Of a DNA stretch of 36,496 bases, positions 1 to 6,659 are shown piece by piece (within the stretch, counting starts at the first letter, position 1; every line of letters begins with the position of its first letter). Origin of the DNA: Atopobiaceae bacterium (GTDB lineage: Bacteria > Actinomycetota > Coriobacteriia > Coriobacteriales > Atopobiaceae); NCBI GenBank assembly GCA_017545665.1, contig JAFWKQ010000109.1, positions 1-36,496 on the forward strand, read 5' to 3'. The translations under genes were made by a program, and so were the position numbers. The notes under the pieces were generated by a model. The model was not told the origin of the DNA, searched no databases, and saw only the letters and a list, made by a program, of their open reading frames with translations.

Positions 1-111
1 AAAAGTCTGACAAGTGACCTGTCCCCTTGTCAATACAGAGCAAAAGTCTGACAAGTGACCTGTCCCCTTGTCAGCTAGCTGACAAGGGGACAGGTCACTT
101 GTCAGACTTTT
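1..111. repeat. Long palindrome with extra direct repeat copy
   Basis: Positions 42-111 form a perfect palindrome with 35-nt arms and no unpaired centre (axis between 76 and 77). Positions 1-32 are an exact direct copy of 42-73, so the same 32-nt word occurs three times in 111 bases, once inverted. The arm holds the word GACCTGTCCCCTTGTCA, and a related GGGACAGG word occurs in the hairpin at 25495-25554. The run of T at the right end would let it act as a terminator of a gene left of the window. It may instead be a REP-like mobile palindrome. The structure is certain; its role is inferred. Confidence 0.9.
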
Positions 112-153
112 TCACCTCGCATTCACAAAGGTACGCGGTTTTGCATATTTTGC

Positions 154-182
154 TTGCAAACTCGTAAGCAATAGGGTATTGT
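154..182 (+). promoter_or_regulatory. Probable promoter of the tRNA-Gln/tRNA-Glu unit
   Basis: A TTGCAA hexamer at 154-159 is followed by exactly 17 bases and then TATTGT at 177-182, which fits a sigma-70 type promoter. The predicted start near 189 leaves a short leader before the first tRNA at 212. Assignment is by motif and spacing only. Confidence 0.5.
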
Positions 183-211
183 ATCTTCTGCGTTGAAGCA
201 GGTGGCAACAC

Positions 212-285
212 TGGGACTTCGTCTAACGGTAGGACAACGGATTCTGGTTCCGTCAGTGGGAGTTCGATTCTCTCAGTCCCAGCCA
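212..285 (+). tRNA. tRNA-Gln (anticodon CTG)
   Basis: The 74-nt sequence folds as a cloverleaf with a 7-bp acceptor (TGGGACT/AGTCCCA), T8, a D arm with GG in the loop, an anticodon stem ACGGA/TCCGT, and a TTCGATT T loop. The anticodon loop TTCTGGT places CTG at positions 34-36, reading the Gln codon CAG. The CCA end is encoded. It lies 16 bases upstream of tRNA-Glu and is probably co-transcribed with it. Confidence 0.95.
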
Positions 286-301
286 TTCTTTGACGCCCTA
301 C

Positions 302-378
302 GGCCCGTTCGTCTAGCGGTTTAGGACGCCGCCCTCTCAAGGCGGAGATCACCGGTTCGAATCCGGTACGGGCTACCA
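302..378 (+). tRNA. tRNA-Glu (anticodon CTC), copy 1
   Basis: This 77-nt tRNA has a 7-bp acceptor stem (GGCCCGT/ACGGGCT, with G1 opposite T72), the anticodon stem CCGCC/GGCGG and the loop CTCTCAA, which gives anticodon CTC for Glu codon GAG. The T arm is ACCGG/CCGGT and CCA is encoded. A second gene at 18066 is identical except for one compensated T-stem pair, and shares the downstream terminator. An integrase remnant lies about 105 bases downstream, which fits use of this tRNA as an integration site. Confidence 0.95.
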
Positions 379-386
379 AGAATTCG

Positions 387-425
387 CAGGCCATCGAGGT
401 AATCTCGGTGGCCTGATATGTTTTT
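387..425 (+). terminator. Intrinsic terminator after tRNA-Glu copy 1
   Basis: CAGGCCATCGAG (387-398) pairs with CTCGGTGGCCTG (404-415) with one G-T wobble and a 5-nt loop. A T run follows at 421-425. The same hairpin, with one further wobble, follows the other tRNA-Glu at 18151. Confidence 0.85.
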
Positions 426-485
426 CTGGTCGCTCATCTCCGTCCGAGGGGACATTGAGGGGACATTCGCGACCAGAACTTTCGC

Positions 486-746
486 TCACGCAGATTTACG
501 TGCATTAGCGTGCACGCCTGCCCCCGGCAAAGGAGCGAACAGGTTCCCAATGAACTGCGCGGCCTCGGCGTCCTGGGCGGGCAGCGCATGGGAGTACTGG
601 TTGAGTGTGAGCGTCGCCGACGCATGGCCTAGTCGGTGCTGGACGGTCTTGACGAGCACCTGACGCGATGAATCGACTACATGCGAGCTACATGCGGTTA
701 GCGAAGCCCTCTCCCGAAGGAACTGCCTCCCATTTCTCGTGTCCAA
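486..746 (-). pseudogene. Tyrosine recombinase (phage-type integrase) C-terminal remnant
   Basis: The last 50-60 residues of this frame carry the end of a tyrosine-recombinase catalytic domain: a RLGHAS box II motif followed about 10 residues later by NQYSH, where Tyr is the expected nucleophile. The core-binding domain, the first catalytic Arg and the HxxR motif are absent. The upstream part (about 660-746) does not resemble an integrase, so the gene was cut, leaving roughly the final sixth of a usual 380-400 aa protein. It reads towards the tRNA-Glu gene and stops about 105 bases from its 3' end, the arrangement expected at an attachment site. I read it as the relic of an element that used tRNA-Glu. 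Its loss of the N-terminal part makes it inactive. Confidence 0.75.
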
Positions 747-759
747 GAAATGGGAGGCA
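724..759. repeat. 14-bp perfect hairpin
   Basis: TGCCTCCCATTTCT (724-737) pairs perfectly with 746-759 around an 8-nt loop. It lies at the edge of the integrase remnant. It has no T run on either side, so it may mark the decayed element boundary or be an old terminator. Bases 760-991 to its right show no gene that I can support. Confidence 0.7.
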
Positions 760-991
760 ATGCTATAGATGGACCGACCAAGGGATAGCGTCTTTGCGCG
801 ACCGTCGGCGCTGGCTTTTGGGCGAACGATGTATGCGACTACGCCGGCAAACTGCCATGCGCTCCTCGATGGGAGACGTTATCTCGATAGCCACCATCTC
901 GATCCCTTTTCTGGAATGAGCGCATTGTTTACCAAGAGCGTCTCTAACTCATGTACCTTTGATTTACATAAACCAAACGCGAGGGTTTTGC

Positions 992-1925
992 ATGAACGAC
1001 ATACGGCACAAAGATCGCCCAGAATACAATGCAAATTGCGCGGAATCGCCGACGAGGAAAATAGACGCAAACGATTTGCATCAGTACTGCCACTATAACG
1101 GCGAGGACACCATGGTCATCGTGCTTGATGCGGTAATGGACCGGGACGTGGACGGCGACGCGCTCGGTGAGGCCGTGCGTCAGGCAGAGAAGCGCTTTTC
1201 GAGCTTTGGCTGCGGGCTATCGAGCGCGGGTCGCGGCCTGTGCTATAAGCCGCTCGTCACTCCCGCGCGCGCGTACAAGGACGTACCAGGCAAGCGGTGG
1301 TTACTTGGTACGGACGATACGGCTGGCAGGCTCTATCGCGTTGCGTACGCAGGTCCCCGCATAACGGTATCGCTGCACCACGGACTCAGGGACGGAAGGG
1401 GTGCCTTCGAGTACCTTAAGGCGCTCATCTGCTTTTATCTTGCCGAATTCGGTTACTCCGTGGATCTTGAGGGGAAGGTGCTGGTCGCGGGCGACGTGCA
1501 GGCCAACGAGGACGAGTATCCCTGCTCTAAATACGGTGAGCCGAATGACAAGGGCAGCGTCGGCCCCGCCCGCGGCACAGCTGTTTGGCAACGAGGAAAC
1601 CTGCATGGCGGAGAAGCGCAACGTGCGCAAAAGTCTGGCTTGTCTGGTTACGAACGTCGGCATCGTCAATTTGCCAAAAGAAGCCTTGCAACACGTGCGT
1701 CAAGCGTGCTTCTGCATACCTTCCTTTAGTGCGACGATGAGCTTGGCCGTGGCCACCTGTGGAGACACCCTCACAATTAACGTAACGCAGCCGTTCGTGA
1801 GCGAGGGCTTCTCCCGTGCCATCGTTAGCACACTCTCGCAGCTGGGAATCACGGCCCGAGCGTGCGACAGGGGGTTAGAGGCATACGACATCCTCAAGCG
1901 CAATGCGGTGGCCGATTTGTCGTAG
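992..1925 (+). pseudogene. Condensation/alcohol acetyltransferase-like protein, frameshifted
   Basis: The first part, from ATG 992 with GAGGG at 981-985 as ribosome-binding site, encodes a protein with HHGLRDG at about residue 130. This is the HHxxxDG catalytic signature of the condensation/chloramphenicol-acetyltransferase-like fold, which also includes alcohol acetyltransferases and PapA-type enzymes. After roughly 1560-1600 the family-like sequence continues in another frame (the frame ending at TAG 1925), starting near a TNVGIVNLP segment typical of the C-terminal half of this fold. The distance between the two motifs is also shorter than the usual 150-200 residues, so an internal deletion probably accompanies the frameshift. 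Most likely a dead gene. The original acyl acceptor cannot be told. Confidence 0.65.
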
Positions 1926-1940
1926 TTGCAAAATGGCGTA

Positions 1941-1966
1941 CTTCCGCTCGGGTTTCCAAGCGGAGG
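1941..1966. terminator. Weak hairpin between convergent pseudogenes
   Basis: CTTCCGCT (1941-1948) pairs with AGCGGAGG (1959-1966) with one wobble, in the short gap between the ends of the acetyltransferase-like pseudogene and ppc. No clear T run follows. It could terminate either transcript. Confidence 0.3.
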
Positions 1967-1977
1967 GAGCCTTACCG

Positions 1978-4632
1978 TCAGCCCGTGTTCTGCACGCCGG
2001 CAGAGACGCCGGCAACGGTGCAGAGAAGCAGATAGGTGTAGCCCACACGCTCCTCTTCGGTGAGCTCGCTTGCCTGCTTGCGCAGCTTGCGAAGTGCGAG
2101 CACCTGGCCGAGCGACATCACGTTGACGAAAGGTAGGTGCCTGTTTACGATCTCGCGTAGCTCATCGTCGTTGGCCAGCGGTTGATCGCTCTCGACGATG
2201 TTGAGCACCTAGCGCCTGGTGAGGTCAAGCTCGGTAAGAGCCTGCTCCGTAAGGTCGGGTCGGTCTCCCAGCGAGAGGTACATCTGCGCGATGGACGCGT
2301 CGGTTTTTGCGAGCGTCGTCTCGACGTTGTTGATGAAGGTTGTGAAGAGCGGCCAGCGTGCGTAGGCCTCACGCAGACGCGCGAGATTGCCAAACGCCTC
2401 GCATGCCGAGCCCAGGCCATACCACGCCGCGAGGTTTATGCGTGCCTGAGACCAAGCGAAGATCCACGGGATGGAGCGCAGGTCGTCGAGCGACTTGGCA
2501 CCGAGGCCACGCTTCGAGGGGCGCGACCCTATGGGCAAAAGGCCAATTTTGTCGAGCGGCGTGATCTGAGCAAACCACTCGGCAAATCCCTCGCTGAGCA
2601 CGAGCTTGCGATAGATCTCGCGCGAAGGTGCGTCAATCGCCCTGGCCACGTCGGCGAACTCGGTCGTGAGCTCATCGTTCTGGAGCCCGGTGTCGCTCGA
2701 TGAGGCGAGTAGGGCAGCGGCTGCCATGGACTCTATGTGATGGCGCGCTAGGAACAGGTTGTGATAATTTGAAAAGATAACCTCGCCCTACTCCGTGAGC
2801 TTGAGGCGGCCGTTGACCGTGCCGGCGGACTGGGCAAGCACCGAGCTCTCTGCGGGGCCTCCACCGCGACCTACCGCGCCCCCGCGTCCGCGGAAGAGCA
2901 CGAGGTCGATCTGGCGCTCCTGCGCACATGCGGCGATGTTGGCCTGCGCGTGATGCAGGGCGAGCGTTGCTGAAGTGGGACCTGCGTCTTTGGAAGAGTC
3001 GGAGTAGCCAAGCATTACCTCCATGCGGCGACCTGTTGCTTCAAGACGTGCCTGTACGTCGGGTATCTCGAGCATGCCGTCGAGCACGCTGACAGCGTTC
3101 TTGAGGTCGTCGAGCTGTTCGAAGAGCGGGATGACGTCGATGCTGGGCAGCTCCTCGGCGTTCGGGAAGGCGTAATGTGCGAGCTCGTAGACCGCGGCGA
3201 CGTCGCGTGCCGACTGCGTGAACGAGATGATGTAGCGCCTGGCGGCGTCGCGCCCGTTGCGCCGTTGGATGAAGCTCATGGCACGCTGGGTGGCAAGGAC
3301 CTCCTTAGTCATAGGTTGCAGCTGACCTTCGGGTCCGTTCTGATGCAGGTCTTCGAGCGCGCGAGTGTGCACAAGGGAGTGCTGGCGAATTTCCATCTCC
3401 ACCATGCCAAAGCCAAACGTTTCCACCTGCCAGATGAGTCGCTGCACTGGACCGTAGGCCTCCCTGGAGGCTCCGAACTTGGCAAGGGAGCTCTGCACCA
3501 CACGTAGGTCCGAGACGAGTTCCTCGGAGGAGCCATACATGTAGTCCGCCGAACGCTCTATTGTGGCACGCAGGCGAGACGAGATCGCATACATCACCGC
3601 GCGATGGAATTCGTGGTTCACGAGCTCGCTCATTGGGGTTGTGAGCTTTTCGCCCATCTCCTCCATGCGATGCCAGAGCCGTTTAAGCCCGAGCGACGGT
3701 GGTGTGCTCAGGTTCTCGAACGTGAGCAGGTACCCAATGCGTCTGCATTCGGTGGCAAACCGTCCGAGCACGTGCACGCGCAGCTTTTCGCCCACTTCAC
3801 AGGTGACCCTGGCGGTGACGTTTGGGTTACCGTCGCGGTCGGAGGCAATCCAGCTGCCTGGTTTGATGAACGCTGGCGTCACGGGAGGGTTGGTTGCGGC
3901 GTCCTCACCCATAATGAGGTTGTTGAGGCGCTGGTAGACGTTGGGGACCACGTCGAAGAGCGTGTGGTCGAAGAGCGAGATGAGCGTATCTGCCTCCTTG
4001 ACGGTGGTAGGGCGCACCATACCCACCGGAGACGTGCGAAGCATGGCGTCTATGTTCTCCATCATGCGCTGCTCGCTTAAGGCCTTGTCGATGCCCGTGA
4101 GCTGCGTGCGCTCATTGAGCTGCTGGGTAAGTTGCGTGATCTTGGCCTCGATCGAGGGCCGACGCGCCTCGGTGGGATGCGCCGTGAAGACAGGATGGAA
4201 CTCGAGCCTCTTGAGCAGCCTCTCTGCCTCCTCCTGCCCGCAGGCCTCGTAGACGTGCTGGTATGCCGAGAAAAGCTCGTTGGTGGGCGCCTTCACACCT
4301 TCCGTGGTCTTGTTCTCCAGCTTGGTGATCAGCTCGGCCAGGTAGTCTTCCTCGCAGATGGTCGCCAGGTGGAAGTAGGCTGAGAGTGCCCTCACTAGGA
4401 GGTTCAGCTGCAGGGGCGGGAGTGACGCAATGAGGTCGTACGCCTTCGAGAATTCCTCGGCGCGGACGGTCTCGTCCCGCTCGTTGCCGGCGGTATTCAT
4501 GATCCGGAGCAGCTTGGTAAAGATTCCGAGCATCGTCTTGTCGTGCTCGGCTAGGACGCGACACAGAAGGTCAAGAAAGAGGGCGGCGTCCTACCTCATT
4601 CGCTCCGGGAGTTGGGAATTCGAGATTGGCAT
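1978..4632 (-). pseudogene. ppc: Phosphoenolpyruvate carboxylase with three in-frame TAG codons
   Basis: PEPC carboxylates phosphoenolpyruvate to oxaloacetate and feeds the fumarate/succinate and aspartate branches. From ATG 4632 (AAAGGA ribosome site just upstream, at 4638-4643) one frame runs 885 codons to TGA at 1978, the normal family length, and ends in the hallmark QNTG. It contains the catalytic-His motif FTAHPTEA near residue 150, the phosphate-binding GYSDSSKDAG stretch and the RGRGGAVGRGGGPA loop. The frame is broken only by TAG at 4593-4591 (codon 14), 2790-2788 and 2211-2209. The second replaces the Gln of the conserved TEQGE motif, a CAG to TAG change; the other two could be the same. 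No TAA, TGA or frameshift was seen. TAG ends several neighbouring genes, so it is not generally recoded. Either decay is recent or the stops are read through. Confidence 0.9.
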
Positions 4633-4698
4633 GGGATTCCTTTCTCTATGCTGGTCACGCGAATCGCGGGCATTTCTCTCCGCTTAACGCAGGCTCTG

Positions 4699-4727
4699 AT
4701 TATAGACCACAAAACTTGTGTAAGTGC
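4699..4727 (-). promoter_or_regulatory. Probable ppc promoter
   Basis: On the minus strand a consensus TATAAT occupies 4704-4699. A weak -35 (GCACTT, 4727-4722) lies 17 bases upstream. Transcription from near 4692 would give a leader of about 60 nt before ATG 4632. The promoter thus appears intact although the gene carries stop codons. Confidence 0.5.
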
Positions 4728-4755
4728 GGCGCGAGAGTTGATGCTCTTTAACCCC

Positions 4756-4790
4756 AAAGCGAGGCGTTCGGCTTTATGCCGCGTTTTTTT
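4756..4790 (+). terminator. Orphan intrinsic terminator
   Basis: AAAGCG-A-GGC (4756-4765) pairs with GCC-G-CGTTTT (4778-4787), one mismatch inside, and is followed by a continuous T run to 4790. It is oriented for plus-strand transcription, yet no plus-strand gene precedes it between the ppc start and here. It may end a small RNA or be a relic. Confidence 0.5.
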
Positions 4791-4931
4791 GTTGGAAGGT
4801 CTTTGTCACACCCAAATGCATGCGCTAGTATATTTTTGCATTGTCCAAAACTGTGTGAGCACGACGATGCCCATTTGCCCGCTTTATGGACGCTGCAGCA
4901 GATAATTGGCCGCGTACCGAAAGGCATGTAT

Positions 4932-5357
4932 ATGATCCGAGCCGCTCAACAAAAGGATGCTGCAATCGTTGCAAAGATGTGGCGTGACCTGCTTAACGTT
5001 CCCAACACCACAGACGAGATAGCGGCAAGAACCATGCAAAGAATGGATGAGGACGACCGTTACGGGACCTACGTTGCCGTGGAGGATGGGAGAGTCGTAG
5101 GATTCATAACGTTCGTCGAGGTCATATCGTTTGACGACCCGGACGGCTATATTAAGCTAAACGGCATCGCCGTCCTTCCGGAATACCGGCATCGCGGCAT
5201 TGCGCACCAGCTCATGGAGCGCGCGGAGGAGGAAGCCCGCAGGCGAGGCGCCTCTTCCGTGGGATGTGCTACGAGCTTTGGGCGCGAAGGCTCGCAAGCA
5301 CTGCTCAAGGAGCTGGGGTACGAGAAGTCCGCATTCTGGTTTCATAAGGTCTTTTAG
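4932..5357 (+). CDS. GNAT family N-acetyltransferase
   Basis: This 141-aa protein spans one GNAT fold and would transfer an acetyl group from acetyl-CoA to an amine on an unknown substrate. The acetyl-CoA-binding motif A is clear in the middle: a beta-strand LNGIAVLPEYRHRGIAHQLM with the R/Q-x-x-G-x-G/A pyrophosphate loop (RHRGIA), followed by a Glu/Arg-rich helix. The C-terminal strand GYEKSAFWFHKVF is also typical. ATG 4932 is preferred to ATG 4926 because the AAAGG ribosome site at 4920-4924 then has a 7-nt spacer. It stands alone, 249 bases before mtnN, with no recognisable terminator between them, so co-transcription is possible. The 5358-5606 gap holds no other gene I can support. Substrate unknown. 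Confidence 0.88.
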   Translation: MIRAAQQKDAAIVAKMWRDLLNVPNTTDEIAARTMQRMDEDDRYGTYVAVEDGRVVGFITFVEVISFDDPDGYIKLNGIAVLPEYRHRGIAHQLMERAEEEARRRGASSVGCATSFGREGSQALLKELGYEKSAFWFHKVF

Positions 5358-5606
5358 CTAGCAGACAGCGTCCAGGTGGGAGGAGGAGCACGACGGCCTT
5401 TGCCTCGACGGGCGCGCCTTCCGCATGGGACATGCCTTCCGTCGTCGTGTTCCGGTTGCGGTTCATTATCGCGCCAATCTTGAGGAGTCCTGTAGCGATT
5501 GCGTGACAAATCGGCCAGCTCTCTGTTTCCGTGCTTGAATATTCGTTACACAAAGGATGCGTGCTGGCGTGTGGGTACGACGTATGCAGAGCAGAAAGGC
5601 GTTGCC

Positions 5607-6326
5607 ATGAAAGAGACGATGGAGCCGCAGGAGGCCATAGGTATCATTGGCGCAATGGACGAGGAGATAGATCCCTTGCTTGAGGCGGCGCAAATCAAGA
5701 GCAGAAGAGTCGTTGCAGGGATGGAATACTGCGAGGGCATGTTGGAAGGCAAGCCCGTGGTAATAGTAAAGTGCGGAATGGGAAAGGTGAATGCCGGAGT
5801 TTGCGCCAATACGATCATCAACGACTTCAATTGTGCCAAGGTTATAAACGCCGGTGCTGCCGGATCGCTTGACAACCAAATAGACATTGGTGACGTGGTG
5901 GTTTCGGTGGATGCGGTTCAGCACGATTTTGACGTTTCGGCCATCGGGTTTAAAAAAGGCGAGATACCGTTTACCGGCTTGTATGCATTTCCCGCGGATG
6001 AGGCCATGCGCAAAGCGGCCGTGGAGGCCGTAAGGGAAGCTGCGCCGGAAGTCGGCGTGTTTGAGGGCAGGGCGTGCTCGGGTGACCAGTTCATCACTAC
6101 CAACGAGCAGAAAGAGCGGATCACATCGAACTTTGGTGGAATGTGCTCCGAGATGGAGGGTGCTGCGATCGCGCAGGTATGCCATCTCAACGATATCCCG
6201 TTTGTGATCATTCGCGCCATCTCGGACAAGGCCGACGGATCGCAAGCCATGGAGTTCGACGCTTTTAAGGCGGAAGCGGGCGCTCGCTCGGCAAGGGTCG
6301 TGCTGCGCATGGTGCAAAACCTATAG
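5607..6326 (+). CDS. mtnN: 5'-methylthioadenosine/S-adenosylhomocysteine nucleosidase
   Basis: The enzyme hydrolyses methylthioadenosine and S-adenosylhomocysteine to adenine plus the thioribose or ribosylhomocysteine, in methionine salvage and activated-methyl-cycle detoxification. The 239-aa protein has the family's opening IGIIGAMDEEI with the catalytic acidic residue, the GxGKVNAG-type segment, the NAGAAGSL turn, the late EMEGAAIAQ motif that binds ribose, and RAISDKAD with the catalytic Asp. Length and order match the Pfs/MtnN family. ATG 5607 has GAAAGG at 5594-5599 with a 7-nt spacer; the frame stays open upstream, but nothing there resembles the family. The two residues after the start (KETMEPQE) form a short extra N-terminal stretch. 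Intact and cytosolic. Confidence 0.93.
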   Translation: MKETMEPQEAIGIIGAMDEEIDPLLEAAQIKSRRVVAGMEYCEGMLEGKPVVIVKCGMGKVNAGVCANTIINDFNCAKVINAGAAGSLDNQIDIGDVVVSVDAVQHDFDVSAIGFKKGEIPFTGLYAFPADEAMRKAAVEAVREAAPEVGVFEGRACSGDQFITTNEQKERITSNFGGMCSEMEGAAIAQVCHLNDIPFVIIRAISDKADGSQAMEFDAFKAEAGARSARVVLRMVQNL

Positions 6327-6659
6327 CCCACGCGGAGGACGGCGAGAGCATAAAGACCAAGGTTCGGCTCTTCGATATAAGCGGTAACAAGGCCGTGTTG
6401 TATGACGAGGGGAGCCATGCACTCTTTCGCGCCAGCTTCCGCATTGCTTTCGCTTGGTACGAGTAGGTGCTGCCTCATTCTGGGTATATTTTTTGTTATT
6501 AGCGGTGTGTGCTATTACTTCCCCACGCGCAAGCGCGGGGACTTTGCCTAGCGTCAGATTTGCATCCCTGCTCGTTTGGCGTCGTCGTCCGGATAGTCCC
6601 GCTGCAATAACGGGCAATTAATGCGATAATACCAACACGGCGACGCGAAAAGGCTCGAG
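6327..6659 (+). other. Intergenic stretch with coding-like remnant and hairpin
   Basis: No complete gene is visible. Bases 6332-6466 form a 44-codon frame ending in TAG with protein-like composition (KVRLFDISGNKAVLYDEGSH in the middle), but it lacks a start and does not match a family I know. It may be the relic end of a lost gene. CCCCACGC and GCGCGGGG at 6521-6540 form a 7-bp hairpin with one mismatch. Just before the kinase a GATAAT at 6625-6630 could be a -10 element; the ribosome site AAAAGG is at 6648-6653. Confidence 0.35.

Noticed and set aside
302..378. tRNA-Glu copies as attL and attR of one intact element
   Set aside because: The duplication covers a whole tRNA plus terminator and has a compensated base change, which is older and longer than a normal attachment core. 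The integrase is only a fragment. Kept as a lower-confidence island idea.
1978..4632. General recoding of TAG as an amino acid in this genome
   Set aside because: TAG serves as the natural stop of several neighbours (GNAT, mtnN, EAL, gltX, pit, DUF47 genes), each with the right family length. Only ppc has internal TAG codons.
5466..6317. Minus-strand open frame opposite mtnN
   Set aside because: No family features; the plus strand has every MTA/SAH nucleosidase motif.
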